Counted from the first letter of the stretch, positions 11,036 to 20,638 are shown. The stretch: DNA of 64,000 nt from Leisingera sp. JC1 (GCF_001679925.1 NZ_LYUZ01000057.1:25524-89523), one strand, 5' to 3'. Program-made: numbers and translations. The notes: a model not told the origin generated them from the sequence alone.

Positions 11036-11305
11036 CTAGTAGCCCTCGCCGAACTTGTCGGCCACCAGAGCCTCCAGCGCATGCGCAAGCGCGTCAGCAT
11101 CGGGCCCCGAAGTCTCGACGTCAATAGTCGTTCCTTTCGAGGCTGCCAACATCAAAAGGCCCATAATACTGTCGCCGGAAGCCGACATTCCGTCCTTCAG
11201 CACCTCTGCCGTGGCGTCGAACGCTTCGACCACCTCCACCAGTTTGGCGGAGGCGCGGGCGTGCAGCCCTTTTTCATTGATGATTTTCAGCGTCTTCAGA
11301 GCCAT
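11036..11305 (-). CDS. ptsH: HPr phosphocarrier protein
   Basis: HPr accepts phosphate from enzyme I on a histidine and can be phosphorylated on a serine by HPr kinase. This 89-residue protein has His15 in GLHARAS and the regulatory Ser46 in GDSIMGLLML. The ATG at 11305 directly abuts the stop codon of the EIIA gene. With hprK 1.3 kb upstream, both phosphorylation routes seem possible. No sugar permease is present here, so the circuit is probably regulatory. Confidence 0.95.
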   Translation of the reverse strand: MALKTLKIINEKGLHARASAKLVEVVEAFDATAEVLKDGMSASGDSIMGLLMLAASKGTTIDVETSGPDADALAHALEALVADKFGEGY

Positions 11306-11713
11306 TTAATGTGCCTGCTCCCCGTCAGGGTTTACGTTCTGGGCGTTTATGTATTTACGCCCGGCCTCCATCGCCTGCCGTACCGCTTCGGCAACCGGAA
11401 GGTGGCGGGATTTTGCCAGTTTGATCAGCATCGGAAGGTTGGCGCCGTAAAGAATCCGGCGGTCCGCGGGCGCGCAGGCCTTGAGGCTGAGGTTGGAGGG
11501 CGAGCCGCCGAAGAGGTCGGTCACCACCACAACGCCGCCGCCGCTGTCCACCTTGTTGGCCGCCGCGCAGATCTCGTCCTGCTTGGCGGCGCGGTCATCC
11601 TCCGGGCCGATGGCGATGGCCATCAGGCTGGGCTGCGGACCCACAACGTGTTCCACCGCGGCAAGGTATTCCCTTGCCAGTCCGCCATGCGCTACGATCA
11701 CAATCCCGATCAA
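11306..11713 (-). CDS. PTS EIIA component, mannose/fructose type
   Basis: This is a 135-residue EIIA of the mannose family. The phosphoacceptor histidine is in IVAHGGLA near residue 9, and the conserved DLFGGSPSN block lies near residues 66-74. There is no EIIB or EIIC, as is typical of the alphaproteobacterial regulatory PTS. The start is TTG 11713, with GAGAGG five bases upstream. The gene lies 9 bp behind rapZ and touches ptsH, so this is one transcription unit. Confidence 0.92.
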   Translation of the reverse strand: MIGIVIVAHGGLAREYLAAVEHVVGPQPSLMAIAIGPEDDRAAKQDEICAAANKVDSGGGVVVVTDLFGGSPSNLSLKACAPADRRILYGANLPMLIKLAKSRHLPVAEAVRQAMEAGRKYINAQNVNPDGEQAH

Positions 11714-11722
11714 CCCGGCCTC

Positions 11723-12601
11723 TCACTTCTTTAGCTGGCCTTGCAGCTCGCGGTGTCTAATTGACACTTGCAGGCCGTCCTCTGCAAGGGCCTTGGCCAG
11801 GGTTTCGGCCATTGTGACCGACCGGTGCTGGCCGCCGGTGCAGCCGAAGGCGATGGAGAAATGCGATTTGCCCTCGTCCCGGTAGGCCGGCAGCAGCAGC
11901 CGGGTGAGGTCCAGCACCCGGTCAAAGAACGGCTGGAACCGGGTGTCGGCGCGGACATAATCCTGCACCGCCAGGTCCTGGCCGTTCAGCGCCCGCAGGC
12001 CGGGATCCCAGTAGGGATTGGCCAGGAAGCGGCAGTCGAACACCATGTCGATGCCATGCGGCATGCCGCGCTTGTAGGAGAAGCTTTGCACCGACAGCGC
12101 CAAGGTGCGGCCGCCCGGGGCAAACCAGCGCTCGATTTCGGCCTTCAGCTGGTGGACGTTCATGTCCGAGGTCTCAAGCAGGATGTCAGCCCGGTCGCGG
12201 ATCGGCGCCATCAGGTCCAATTCGCGGCGCACCCCCTCGCCCGGGGACTCCGCCGGTGCCAGCGGATGGCGGCGGCGGGTTTCAGAGTAGCGGCGCAGGA
12301 GCACGTCCGGCTGCGCATCGAGATAGAGCACGGTCAGCTCCAGCTCGCGGCGGCCCGACAGCATGTCGATCACGTCCAGCAGCGCGCGCGGCGAGAAGTC
12401 CCGGTTGCGGCTGTCCAGCCCAAGGGCCATAGGGCGCGGTGCGGCGGCGGCGTCGAACAGGCCCGGCAGCAGCCGCAGCGGCAGGTTGTCGATCGCCTCA
12501 AACCCGAGATCCTCCAGCACGTTGATCGCCGTGGTGCGTCCGGCGCCGGAGGGGCCGGTGACCAGTACCGCCGGGACCGCCTGTTGGTTCTGTTCAGGCA
12601 T
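11723..12601 (-). CDS. rapZ: RapZ-family nucleotide-binding protein (RNase adapter/YvcJ-like)
   Basis: This P-loop ATPase family member is 292 residues long. In E. coli, RapZ guides RNase E to the sRNA GlmZ; in alphaproteobacteria the role is less clear. The Walker A is GPSGAGRTT (16-24), with Arg where the classical motif has Lys. The C-terminal family signatures [13 protein letters not shown] and [10 protein letters not shown] are intact. It overlaps hprK by 8 bp (12594-12601), so translation is probably coupled. The neighbouring HPr/EIIA genes match the rapZ-npr neighbourhood known in proteobacteria. Confidence 0.93.
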   Translation of the reverse strand: MPEQNQQAVPAVLVTGPSGAGRTTAINVLEDLGFEAIDNLPLRLLPGLFDAAAAPRPMALGLDSRNRDFSPRALLDVIDMLSGRRELELTVLYLDAQPDVLLRRYSETRRRHPLAPAESPGEGVRRELDLMAPIRDRADILLETSDMNVHQLKAEIERWFAPGGRTLALSVQSFSYKRGMPHGIDMVFDCRFLANPYWDPGLRALNGQDLAVQDYVRADTRFQPFFDRVLDLTRLLLPAYRDEGKSHFSIAFGCTGGQHRSVTMAETLAKALAEDGLQVSIRHRELQGQLKK

Positions 12602-13031
12602 CCGGGTCCAGCGCCCCGCATCTGAGGTATTGCATCAGCGCCGGGGCGAAATGGGCGCCATCCACCCGTTTCACGCGCGCCACCTCCTGCCCCAGAAGCC
12701 GGGTGGTATGGCGCACCGGCAGGCGTTCGGTTTCGGACTCGTCGAGATCCACCAGCGCCGTCACCGGCACCGGGCTGCGGATCTGCGCCTGCAGGAGCCC
12801 CATGTAGCGGGCCTCGATCAGCCCGCGGATCGGCTCCGGCGCGCTGGCGACAAGTTCCCCGTCCAGAAGCTGCACCAGCACCCGGTCGTCGGCGACCAGC
12901 TGGGCGCCAAAGGCCATCAGCTGCAGCGCCAGCGCGGATTTGCCCTGGCCGGAGGTGCCGGTGATCAAAAGCCCCCGCCCCTCCAGCGCGACGCAGGAGG
13001 CATGCAGGATGAGGCTTTGTGTTTCAGACAT
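12594..13031 (-). CDS. hprK: HPr kinase/phosphorylase, short alphaproteobacterial form
   Basis: HprK phosphorylates HPr on its regulatory serine. This is the compact form of 145 residues, lacking the N-terminal domain of Firmicutes HprK. The Walker A GTSGQGKS is at 25-32 and the acidic pair Asp48-Asp49 follows in LVADDRV. The gene lies between chvG and rapZ. The chvI-chvG-hprK-rapZ-EIIA-HPr order is well known in alphaproteobacteria and couples the PTS phosphorelay to two-component signalling. No strong ribosome-binding site precedes ATG 13031, so expression may depend on coupling to chvG, 14 bp upstream. Confidence 0.92.
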   Translation of the reverse strand: MSETQSLILHASCVALEGRGLLITGTSGQGKSALALQLMAFGAQLVADDRVLVQLLDGELVASAPEPIRGLIEARYMGLLQAQIRSPVPVTALVDLDESETERLPVRHTTRLLGQEVARVKRVDGAHFAPALMQYLRCGALDPDA

Positions 13032-13045
13032 GGGCTAAACCGGCT

Positions 13046-14752
13046 TCAGACAGGCAAGCCTACCACAAATCGCGCGCCAAGCGGCTCAGAAGTGACATCA
13101 GCCTCGGTCGGGCGGATGTTTTCAGCCCAGATTACGCCACCGTGCGCCTCAACGATCTGTTTGGAGATCGCCAGGCCAAGGCCGGAGTTATTGCCGAAAT
13201 GCTCAACCGGGCGCTGCGAGTAGAAGCGTTTGAAGATCTTGGAAAGCGCCTGGTCGGGGATGCCGGGGCCGGTGTCCTCGACCACAATCAGCACCCGGTT
13301 GGCGCGGCGGCGCGCCCAGACGCGGATGGCGTCGCCTTCCTCGCAGAAGGAGATCGCGTTGGTGATCAGGTTGACAAAGACCTGCGCCAGACGCGCCTCC
13401 AGACCCTGCAGCAGCACCGGCTGGGCGGGCAGATCGGTGATGTAGTCGATGCCCTTGGCGCGGGCGTCCTCGCCCAGGTACTGATTGAGGTTGCCGAGCA
13501 TGGTCAGGAGGTCGAACTCTTCCTCTTCCTCCTTGACCAGTTCGGCATCCAGACGCGAAGCGTTGGAGATGTCGCTGACCAGCCGGTCAAGGCGGCGCAC
13601 GTCGTGTTCGATCACCTCCAGCAGCTTTTGCCGCTGGTCGTCGCGTTTGACCATGCGCAGGGTGCCAACCGCGGATTGCAGGCTGGCGAGCGGGTTCTTG
13701 ATCTCATGCGCCACATCCGCGGCGAACTGCTCGTTGCTGTCGATGCGGGAATAGAGCGCCTTGACCATGCCGCGCAGGGCCCGGCTGAGGCGGCCGATCT
13801 CATCAGGGCGGGCGGACAGGTCCGGGATACGGATCCGGCCCGGATTGGATTTGCGGCTGCCGCGGTCGCGGCCCAGTTCAGCAGCCTCTGCCAGGTCGGC
13901 CAGCGGGTTCGCGATGGTCGAGGCCAGCACCAGGCTGAGGCCGACAGAGACCAGGAGCGCCACGATGAACATTTGCAGCACCCGTTCCTGCTCGCTGCGC
14001 ACCAGCGCGTCCACCTCGCCGGTGGGCGAGGCCAGCGCGATCACCCCCACGGCGGTGCCGTTGTGCATGATCGGCGTGGCGGCGGAGATCACCCGGCTGC
14101 CGCTGGTGTCCACCACGGTTTCAACGCCAGTGCCGCCGTTCATCGCCCGGTCCACCAGCCCGCCGAGACGGTCCTCCAGCGCCGGGCCCGAAACCGCCGC
14201 CTGCTGCTCAGCCCCGCCGGCCAGCCCCCAGAGCCTGGACAGCGCATCGCTGATCAGGGTGCGGCGCTCGCCGCTGTCATTCAGAACGTTCAGCGCGTCG
14301 CTGCGGTCCACGCCCTTGATGCTGGAAATCAGATTGCCGGTGGTGTCGAAGACAAAGGCCTCGACCCCGCCGCGCAGGCTGAGGCGGGACAGCGTGTCTT
14401 CGGCCTGGATGCCGTCACCAGCGGCAAAGCTGACGGCGCCGGCGGCAGGCATCTCTGCCTCGAAAACGTCGGCGGCCAGCATCGCCTCGGACACCAGGGC
14501 GCCCGCACGCTGCTGTACCAGGCTGTGGCGCGTGGAGTTCAGGTACAGGATACCCGCAACCATGATGGTCAGCGCGATCAGGTTGAAGGTGATGATCCTG
14601 CGGGTCAGCGGCGAACCCTTGAGCGGCAGGAACCCCCGGCGGGCGCGCTTGACCTGCATCTCCCGCGTGACCGACTGGTCCGGGGTGACCCAGTCCTCGC
14701 CCAAGACCACATCGCCATCCTGCTGGCGTTGCATAACACTGGTATCGCGCAT
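13046..14752 (-). CDS. chvG: ChvG-type sensor histidine kinase
   Basis: This is a membrane histidine kinase that phosphorylates ChvI, 568 residues. Order of parts: a cytoplasmic head, TM1 about 53-73, a periplasmic sensing domain about 75-258, TM2 about 260-280, a HAMP-like linker, the phosphoacceptor His349 in DVAHEIKNPL, then the ATPase domain with an N box (NAISFCEEGD) and G box (GPGIPD). The ATG at 14752 has AGGGGAG eight bases upstream; GTG 14779 is possible but has no such site. ChvG homologues sense acid or envelope stress. It is followed at once by hprK. Confidence 0.93.
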   Translation of the reverse strand: MRDTSVMQRQQDGDVVLGEDWVTPDQSVTREMQVKRARRGFLPLKGSPLTRRIITFNLIALTIMVAGILYLNSTRHSLVQQRAGALVSEAMLAADVFEAEMPAAGAVSFAAGDGIQAEDTLSRLSLRGGVEAFVFDTTGNLISSIKGVDRSDALNVLNDSGERRTLISDALSRLWGLAGGAEQQAAVSGPALEDRLGGLVDRAMNGGTGVETVVDTSGSRVISAATPIMHNGTAVGVIALASPTGEVDALVRSEQERVLQMFIVALLVSVGLSLVLASTIANPLADLAEAAELGRDRGSRKSNPGRIRIPDLSARPDEIGRLSRALRGMVKALYSRIDSNEQFAADVAHEIKNPLASLQSAVGTLRMVKRDDQRQKLLEVIEHDVRRLDRLVSDISNASRLDAELVKEEEEEFDLLTMLGNLNQYLGEDARAKGIDYITDLPAQPVLLQGLEARLAQVFVNLITNAISFCEEGDAIRVWARRRANRVLIVVEDTGPGIPDQALSKIFKRFYSQRPVEHFGNNSGLGLAISKQIVEAHGGVIWAENIRPTEADVTSEPLGARFVVGLPV

Positions 14753-14802
14753 CCGCGCCACTCCCCTGGCCGGGGGCACTAGGCCCCGCTTAAATAGGCC
14801 GC

Positions 14803-15507
14803 TTATTCTTCGTTGTACCGGTAACCGATACCATAGAGGGTTTCGATCGCCGCGAAATCCGAATCCGCGCTGCGCATCTTCTTGCGCAGGCGCTTGATGT
14901 GGCTGTCGATGGTCCGGTCATCCACATAGACCTGATCATCATAGGCGACATCCATCAGCTGGTCGCGGCTTTTGACGAAGCCGGGCCGTTGGGCCAGTGC
15001 CTGCAGCAACAGGAATTCGGTCACCGTCAGCGACACATCCTTGCCCTTCCAGCTGACCGCATGGCGCAGCGGGTCCATCCGCAGGTTGCCGCGCTCCATC
15101 ACCTTGGCCTCCGGCGAAGCGGTGCCCTCGGCGTCGCTGCTGATCGCCTCCTGGCGGCGCAGCAGCGCCCGGATGCGTTCCACCAGCAGACGCTGCGAAA
15201 ACGGTTTCTTGACGTAATCGTCGGCGCCCATGCGCAGGCCAAGCACCTCGTCGATCTCATCATCCTTGGAGGTGAGAAAGATCACAGGCATCTGCGATTT
15301 CTGGCGCAGCCGCTGCAACAGGTCCATGCCATCCATGCGCGGCATCTTGATGTCCAGCACCGCCATGTCCGGCAGTTTTTTGTTGAAGGCGTCCAGTGCG
15401 GCCTGCCCGTCATTATATGTTTCGACCTCAAAGCCCTCAGCCTCAAGCGTCATGGAAACGGATGTCAGGATGTTCCTGTCATCGTCAACCAAAGCAATCT
15501 TCGACAT
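14803..15507 (-). CDS. chvI: ChvI-type response regulator (OmpR/PhoB family)
   Basis: This is a DNA-binding response regulator of 234 residues. The receiver domain has the acidic pair Asp8-Asp9, phosphoacceptor Asp52 in VLDIKMP, the Thr/Ser switch in FLTSKDDE, and Lys in VKKPFS. A winged-helix domain follows, with [14 protein letters not shown] as recognition region and the end GIGYRYNEE. It is the partner of ChvG, 50 bp downstream. Its promoter lies in the 341-bp gap shared with divergent pckA. Confidence 0.95.
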   Translation of the reverse strand: MSKIALVDDDRNILTSVSMTLEAEGFEVETYNDGQAALDAFNKKLPDMAVLDIKMPRMDGMDLLQRLRQKSQMPVIFLTSKDDEIDEVLGLRMGADDYVKKPFSQRLLVERIRALLRRQEAISSDAEGTASPEAKVMERGNLRMDPLRHAVSWKGKDVSLTVTEFLLLQALAQRPGFVKSRDQLMDVAYDDQVYVDDRTIDSHIKRLRKKMRSADSDFAAIETLYGIGYRYNEE

Positions 15508-15848
15508 CGGAATTGCCCCTAATCTGCTCTGTTATGTTTTGTTTTTACCATGTTCATCGCCGTTCTGGTGCGCCGAATCAATCCCATTTGAAGAATCGGG
15601 ACGATCTTTGGACACAATTGGGGCAAAAATACCTTAGCGTTCGCTGAACAAGAGGGCACTTGCCGCGGTGCAGAACAATGGTTGCGCTAAACATCGCCTT
15701 GATGGCGCTAACTGGTTGAAACCGGCCTGTTCACCGCCCAAAACGCCATGTTAAGACCGCGCCACCGGCAGCGATGCCGTTTCTATTGCCCCACTGGCGC
15801 AGCCGCGCAGCCTGCGTGCCGCCCGCGCCGCCACAGGAGAAAAAACGC
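15508..15848. promoter_or_regulatory. Divergent control region between chvI and pckA
   Basis: This 341-bp gap has no gene. It holds an AT-rich stretch next to chvI (15520-15560), an imperfect repeat TTAGCG-TT-CGCTGAA at 15634-15648, two GCGCTAA direct repeats exactly 21 bp apart at 15684 and 15705, and the AGGAG site of pckA at 15835-15839. In-frame upstream starts for pckA (from 15774) are not supported by a ribosome-binding site. Confidence 0.6.
15684..15712 (+). promoter_or_regulatory. Two GCGCTAA(A/C) repeats upstream of pckA
   Basis: GCGCTAAA (15684-15691) and GCGCTAAC (15705-15712) are direct repeats spaced 21 bp, two helical turns, and lie 137-165 bp before the pckA start. In Rhodobacter sphaeroides the LacI-family regulator CceR is known to activate gluconeogenesis and ATP synthase genes. 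The reuse of this octamer upstream of atpI makes these candidate CceR-type sites. The assignment is inference. Confidence 0.45.
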
Positions 15849-17447
15849 ATGACATCTGGACGGGTTAACCCGCAATTCCGCCTCGAGGATCAGGGCATCG
15901 AGGGTCTGGGCAATGTCTATTACAACTTCATGGAGCCGGCGCTGATCGAAGCCGCGCTGAAGCGCGGCGAAGGCACGCTGGGCAATGGCGGCGCCTTCCT
16001 GGTCACCACCGGCAAATTCACCGGACGTTCGCCCAAGGATAAACATGTCGTGAAAACCGACAGCGTCCGCGACACCATCTGGTGGGACAACAACGCCGCG
16101 ATGAGCGCGGAAGGCTTTGACGCGCTCTATGCCGACATGCTGGAGCACATGAAGGGCAAGGACTACTACGTTCAGGACCTGGTGGGCGGTGCCGACCCGG
16201 CGCACGCGATCAACGTCCGCATGGTGACTGAACTGGCCTGGCACAACCTGTTCATCCGCACCATGCTGCGCCGTCCCGACCGTGAAGACCTGGATGATTT
16301 CACCGCCGACTTCACCGTCATCAACTGCCCCAGCTTCCAGGCCGACCCCAAGAAGCACGACTGCCGCTCCGAGACCATCATCGCGATGAACTTCGACAAG
16401 AAGATGATCCTGATCGGCGGCACCGAATACGCAGGCGAAAACAAGAAATCGGTGTTCACCCTGCTGAACTACCTGCTGCCGGAAAAAGGCATCATGCCGA
16501 TGCACTGCTCCGCCAACCACGCCAAGGGCAACCCGGTCGACACCGCTGTGTTCTTTGGCCTTTCGGGCACCGGCAAGACCACCCTGTCCGCCGACCCGGA
16601 CCGCGTCCTGATCGGTGATGACGAACACGGTTGGGCTGACAACGGCACCTTCAACTTCGAAGGCGGGTGCTATGCCAAGACCATCAACCTGAATGCCGAG
16701 GCAGAACCGGAAATCTACGCCACCACCTCCAAGTTTGGCACCGTGATCGAGAACATGGTGTTCGACCCGGAGACCAAGGAGCTGGATTTCAACGACGACA
16801 GCCTGACCGCCAACATGCGTTGCGCCTACCCGCTGCATTACATCTCCAATGCATCGGCCAGCGCCCGCGGCGGCCACCCGAAGAACATCATCATGCTGAC
16901 CTGCGATGCCTTCGGCGTGCTGCCTCCGATCGCACGGCTGACCCCGGCGCAGGCGATGTACCACTTCCTGTCCGGCTTCACCTCCAAGGTTGCTGGCACC
17001 GAGCGCGGTGTGACCGAGCCGGAGCCGACCTTCTCCACCTGCTTTGGCGCGCCGTTCATGCCGCGCCGCCCGGAGGTTTACGGCAACCTGCTGCGCGAGA
17101 AGATCGCCCAGCACGGCGCCACCTGCTGGCTGGTCAACACCGGCTGGACCGGCGGCGCCTATGGCACCGGCTCGCGGATGCCGATCAAGGCCACCCGCGC
17201 GCTGCTGACCGCGGCACTGGATGGCTCGCTGGCGGATGCGGAATTCCGCAAGGACGCGAACTTCGGCTTTGACGTGCCGGTCAACGTGCCGGGCGTGCCG
17301 GAACTGCTGCTGGATCCGCGCCGCACCTGGGACGACAAGTCGGCCTATGACGCGCAGGCGGCGAAGCTGGTGCAGATGTTCTCCGACAACTTCGAGCAGT
17401 ACCTGCCGTTCATCGACGAGGACGTGAAGGCCGCAGCCATCGGCTGA
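15849..17447 (+). CDS. pckA: Phosphoenolpyruvate carboxykinase (ATP)
   Basis: PckA converts oxaloacetate plus ATP to phosphoenolpyruvate, the entry step of gluconeogenesis. The 532-residue enzyme has the P-loop GLSGTGKT at 237-244, the oxaloacetate-binding region GRSPKDK (59-65) and the GGWTGGAYG-like segment ([12 protein letters not shown]) near residue 430. ATG 15849 has AGGAG nine bases upstream. pckA beside chvI/chvG is a classic alphaproteobacterial arrangement. A terminator follows 27 bp after the stop. Confidence 0.97.
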   Translation: MTSGRVNPQFRLEDQGIEGLGNVYYNFMEPALIEAALKRGEGTLGNGGAFLVTTGKFTGRSPKDKHVVKTDSVRDTIWWDNNAAMSAEGFDALYADMLEHMKGKDYYVQDLVGGADPAHAINVRMVTELAWHNLFIRTMLRRPDREDLDDFTADFTVINCPSFQADPKKHDCRSETIIAMNFDKKMILIGGTEYAGENKKSVFTLLNYLLPEKGIMPMHCSANHAKGNPVDTAVFFGLSGTGKTTLSADPDRVLIGDDEHGWADNGTFNFEGGCYAKTINLNAEAEPEIYATTSKFGTVIENMVFDPETKELDFNDDSLTANMRCAYPLHYISNASASARGGHPKNIIMLTCDAFGVLPPIARLTPAQAMYHFLSGFTSKVAGTERGVTEPEPTFSTCFGAPFMPRRPEVYGNLLREKIAQHGATCWLVNTGWTGGAYGTGSRMPIKATRALLTAALDGSLADAEFRKDANFGFDVPVNVPGVPELLLDPRRTWDDKSAYDAQAAKLVQMFSDNFEQYLPFIDEDVKAAAIG

Positions 17448-17473
17448 CACTTCGCAAATTCCTCTGAGTAAAG

Positions 17474-17501
17474 AAAACCCCGGCTTTCCGCCGGGGTTTT
17501 T
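17474..17501 (+). terminator. Intrinsic terminator after pckA
   Basis: AAAACCCCGGC (17474-17484) pairs with GCCGGGGTTTT (17490-17500) around the loop TTTCC, then a T run. It directly follows the pckA stop. Confidence 0.93.
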
Positions 17502-17622
17502 CATTTGGGGAAATAAAATTTCACAGAAACTTTTTCTTAACCCTTTCCCCCGCAAATCTTCCGCAATCACAGCTTTGCGGCTGTTTAATCCAGATTTGCG
17601 CCACACCCAGGGAGGGGCCAGA

Positions 17623-18306
17623 ATGGGCAACGAGGCTTTGACAGTCTTCAACAGCATTTTCAGTTCCGGCAGCGCCTTCGTCTACCGCTGTGCCAATGAC
17701 GAGAATTTCACGATGCAGTTCATGGCCGGGCAGGTCGAGAAGCTGTGCGGATGCCCGAAATCGGACATACTTGGAAACTCGAAAGTGTCATATGTCGGCT
17801 TGACCCATGCCGATGACATTGACCGTGTCTTTGCCGACGTGGACGCAGCCATCGAAGCCGGAGAGAACTGGGACGTTGCCTACCGGCTGCAGCGGCCTGA
17901 CGGCTCAGCCGCATAGGTCCGCGAGCGTGGCAACGCAGTCTACGACGACAGTGGCGAGATGGTATTTCTGGAAGGACTGGTGGTGGACGCCTCGGCCGAA
18001 GTCAGCCTGCGCAAGGAACTGGAAGTCACCCTGCAGAAGACCGAAGCAGACAACGCCGAAATCCTGAAACTGGCGGAGAACATCCTGCGGTCAGTGCAGA
18101 AGCTTTCGATCCTGGCGATAAACGCAGGGATCGAGGCAGCGCGGGCAGGCAAAGCCGGCCAGGGGTTTGCCTTTCTGGCACGTGAAATCAAAGCACTGGC
18201 GGACGAGAACAACGCCTGGGCAAACCGGATCACGGATCAGATGGCGGGCCGCGACAGCGCGGCCCGGGAAAAGATCATACGCCCGGAGGAAGGGGATCAG
18301 GCCTGA
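17623..18306 (+). pseudogene. PAS/chemotaxis-like sensor gene interrupted by an amber codon
   Basis: One frame runs from ATG 17623 (GGAGGG site at 17611) to TGA 18304-18306, broken only by TAG at 17914-17916. The first part (97 residues) is a PAS domain. After the stop the same frame resumes VRERGNAVYDDSGEMVFLEG, the usual end of a PAS fold. Family members normally have Trp just before VRERG, so a single TGG-to-TAG change explains the break. The rest contains ILAINAGIEAARAGKAGQGF, the hairpin tip of methyl-accepting chemotaxis receptors. The intact protein would have 227 residues, short for an MCP. It could be a true pseudogene, a read-through gene or a sequencing error. Its 3' end overlaps dgt by 10 bp. 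Confidence 0.8.
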
Positions 18307-19658
18307 AGGCTCCCGGAAACCATGTCCCGGACCTTGACTGCGTAGCGGTCGGTCATGCCGGAGACGAAATCGGCCAATGAATGCATTGCCGTATAGGCAT
18401 CCTCCACCCCGCGCAAATCCAGGTCCACGGCGCGGATCAGCTGGGCCCAGTGAGAATGCTCCTTGGCCAGAACCGCCTGATCCCAGCCGCAAGCGGCCAG
18501 ATCGGTGTAAAGCCCGTGGAAGTGGCCGAGGATGCGGTGCAGCACCTGGCGGCCCGCGACCTCCAGCTCTGTCTTGCGGCGGGCGGCAAAGATGCGTTCC
18601 ACCGACAGGCGCTGCAATTCGGCAAAGGCGGCCGCCTTGGAAGAAGCGCCGATCAGGTCGCCGTCGAACTCGCCGCTCATGATGGCGTCGTAATTGTCGA
18701 GGAATGCCTGCACCGCAGCGCTGGTGGCGGCCCCGATGGACAGGGCACGCAACAGGGCGACACGCTCGCCCAGCGGCATGGCGGCGTCTTCCTCGCGGTT
18801 GGGTTTGCCGGTGATGTCCTCCAGCACTGCGGCAACGTCGGCGCGGTCCAGATCGCCCACCGCGCCTGCGTCCTCGATATCCATGATGCGGTAGCAGATG
18901 TCGTCCGCGGCCTCGACCAGGAAGGCGAGCGGATGACGGCGGTACCAGCCTGCGTCCTCGCGGATCATGCCGGTGGCGGTGCAGATTTCATCGAGCAGCG
19001 CGGTGTCAGCGGCAAAGACGCCGAATTTCTTGAGGCCCGCGTAGGGCGCCGGGCCGTCGCCGCAAACGGCATCGCGCACCTGCCGGGTGCAGGGGTATTT
19101 CAGGAAGGCGCCCAGCGTCGCGTAGCTGAGCCGCATGCCGCCCTCGCGCCGGGCCATTTCCAGCCGCCCGGCGATGCGCAAGCCTTGGGCGTTGCCCTCG
19201 AAATGCGCGAATTCCGCCTGCCTGTCCGGGGGCACCTGTGCGGCCAAGCCTGCGCCTGCCTTGAACTGCGCAGCGAACCAGCCGCCGATGCTGTCCTCTC
19301 CGGAATGGCCGAAAGGTGGATTGCCAATGTCATGCAGCAGGCACGCGGATTGCACATGGCCGGCAATGCGCAAGACCTGATCCGGGGTGATGCGCCCGTC
19401 TTTCAGCAAAGCCTGGCCGACACTGGAGCCCAGCGAACGGCCGACGCTGCAGGTCTCCATGCTGTGGATCATCCGGTGATGCACATGATCATGGCTGTAG
19501 AGCGGGTGCACCTGGGTTTTCTGCGCCAGCCGCCGGAACGGCTCGGAGAACAGGATGCGGTCATAATCCTGCAGATAAGCCTCGCGCCCCGGGGCTTCGG
19601 GGAACTCCGGTCGGCACAGCCGTCCCGGGTTCAGCAGCCTGTTCCACTCCATCGCCAT
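18297..19658 (-). CDS. dgt: Deoxyguanosinetriphosphate triphosphohydrolase-like protein
   Basis: This HD-domain dNTPase splits dNTPs to deoxynucleoside and triphosphate, trimming the dNTP pool. The protein has 453 residues. Metal-binding positions are visible: His65 in HHRMIHSMET and the His109-Asp110 pair in CLLHDIGNPPFGH. The N-terminal DYDRILFSEPFRRLAQKTQV is a hallmark of the Dgt family. ATG 19658 has AAGGAGC a few bases upstream. It converges with and overlaps the PAS pseudogene. Confidence 0.93.
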   Translation of the reverse strand: MAMEWNRLLNPGRLCRPEFPEAPGREAYLQDYDRILFSEPFRRLAQKTQVHPLYSHDHVHHRMIHSMETCSVGRSLGSSVGQALLKDGRITPDQVLRIAGHVQSACLLHDIGNPPFGHSGEDSIGGWFAAQFKAGAGLAAQVPPDRQAEFAHFEGNAQGLRIAGRLEMARREGGMRLSYATLGAFLKYPCTRQVRDAVCGDGPAPYAGLKKFGVFAADTALLDEICTATGMIREDAGWYRRHPLAFLVEAADDICYRIMDIEDAGAVGDLDRADVAAVLEDITGKPNREEDAAMPLGERVALLRALSIGAATSAAVQAFLDNYDAIMSGEFDGDLIGASSKAAAFAELQRLSVERIFAARRKTELEVAGRQVLHRILGHFHGLYTDLAACGWDQAVLAKEHSHWAQLIRAVDLDLRGVEDAYTAMHSLADFVSGMTDRYAVKVRDMVSGSLQA

Positions 19659-19721
19659 GTGCCTGCTCCTTTGCCTGTTTGAGAGCGGTTAAACGGGAGG
19701 CCGCAGGGAAATGCAAACGCT

Positions 19722-20618
19722 TCAGCGCGGCGCGATCCCGGCGGGCTCCAGCTTGTGCTCGGGCTCCACGTGAATCACAGGCTGCACGTCCGGGATCGCG
19801 GTGCGCAGGGCGGCCTCAACCCGGTCGCAGATGTCATGGGCGGCGCGCACGGTCATGGCGCCGTCAACCACCATGTGGAACTCGACAAACAGCGCGCGGC
19901 CGGCGCGGCGGGTTTTGAGACCGTGGACCTGCATAGCTCCGGCGGCCGAGGTGTGAATGATCTCCTCAATCCGGGCGCGCTCTTCCACCGGGGCAGCGGT
20001 GTCCATCAGGCCGTTCACGGACGCGGCGATCACCAGCCAGCCTTCGCGCAGGATGTTGACGCCGACCAGCAAAGCCAGAAGCGGGTCGAGCACCGCCCAG
20101 CTGGTGGCAAGTGCCAGAACCAGCCCGGCCAGAACACCCGCAGAGGTCCAGACGTCGCTCATCAGGTGGCGCCCGCCAGCCGACAGCGCCGGGGACTTGA
20201 GCCGTGTGCCCGCGCGCAGCAGCACCCGCGCCCAGGCAAGGTTCACCAGCATCGCCAGCGCGTTCACCACCATACCGGCAATCCCCCAGGCGGGATCGCT
20301 AGCACGGGTCAGCGCGCTTATGGCTTCGTGCAGGATCACCAAGGCGGCGATGACGATCAGGATGCCCTCGATCACCGCCGAGAAATATTCGGCCTTGTGG
20401 TGGCCGTAGGGGTGACCCGCATCCGGCGGCCGCTGTGCATAACGCACCGCGAACCATGCCATTATTGCGCCGCCGATGTTCACAAGCGATTCCAGCGCGT
20501 CCGAAAGGAGCGCAACGGAGCCGGTCATCCGCCAGGCAGCCACCTTCAGCGCCATAACCGCCAGAGCGACCAGGATAGAGCCGGTTGCCAGTTGTTCCGC
20601 GTTGAGCCGTTGATGCAT
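19722..20618 (-). CDS. Cation diffusion facilitator (CDF) family transporter
   Basis: This is a proton-coupled divalent metal exporter (Zn, Fe, Mn, Co or Cd) of the inner membrane, 298 residues with about six helices. Metal-site signatures: DALES beginning at Asp40 in TM2 with Asn47, the loop HPYGHHK at 69-75, and H151-x3-D155 in TM5. The cytoplasmic C-terminal domain ends with a His-containing segment (VIHVEPEH). The DALES variant of the TM2 site argues for something other than the canonical Zn tetrad HxxxD/DxxxD, but the cargo cannot be named. It lies 20 bp from the TauE gene on the same strand. Confidence 0.88.
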   Translation of the reverse strand: MHQRLNAEQLATGSILVALAVMALKVAAWRMTGSVALLSDALESLVNIGGAIMAWFAVRYAQRPPDAGHPYGHHKAEYFSAVIEGILIVIAALVILHEAISALTRASDPAWGIAGMVVNALAMLVNLAWARVLLRAGTRLKSPALSAGGRHLMSDVWTSAGVLAGLVLALATSWAVLDPLLALLVGVNILREGWLVIAASVNGLMDTAAPVEERARIEEIIHTSAAGAMQVHGLKTRRAGRALFVEFHMVVDGAMTVRAAHDICDRVEAALRTAIPDVQPVIHVEPEHKLEPAGIAPR

Positions 20619-20638
20619 GACGCCCCCCTGCCCCCGCG

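Noticed and set aside
13019-14782. 587-codon plus-strand frame opposite chvG
   Set aside because: Antisense of a clear histidine kinase; composition is that of an antisense frame.
15783-17657. 624-codon minus-strand frame opposite pckA
   Set aside because: Antisense shadow of pckA, crossing its terminator.
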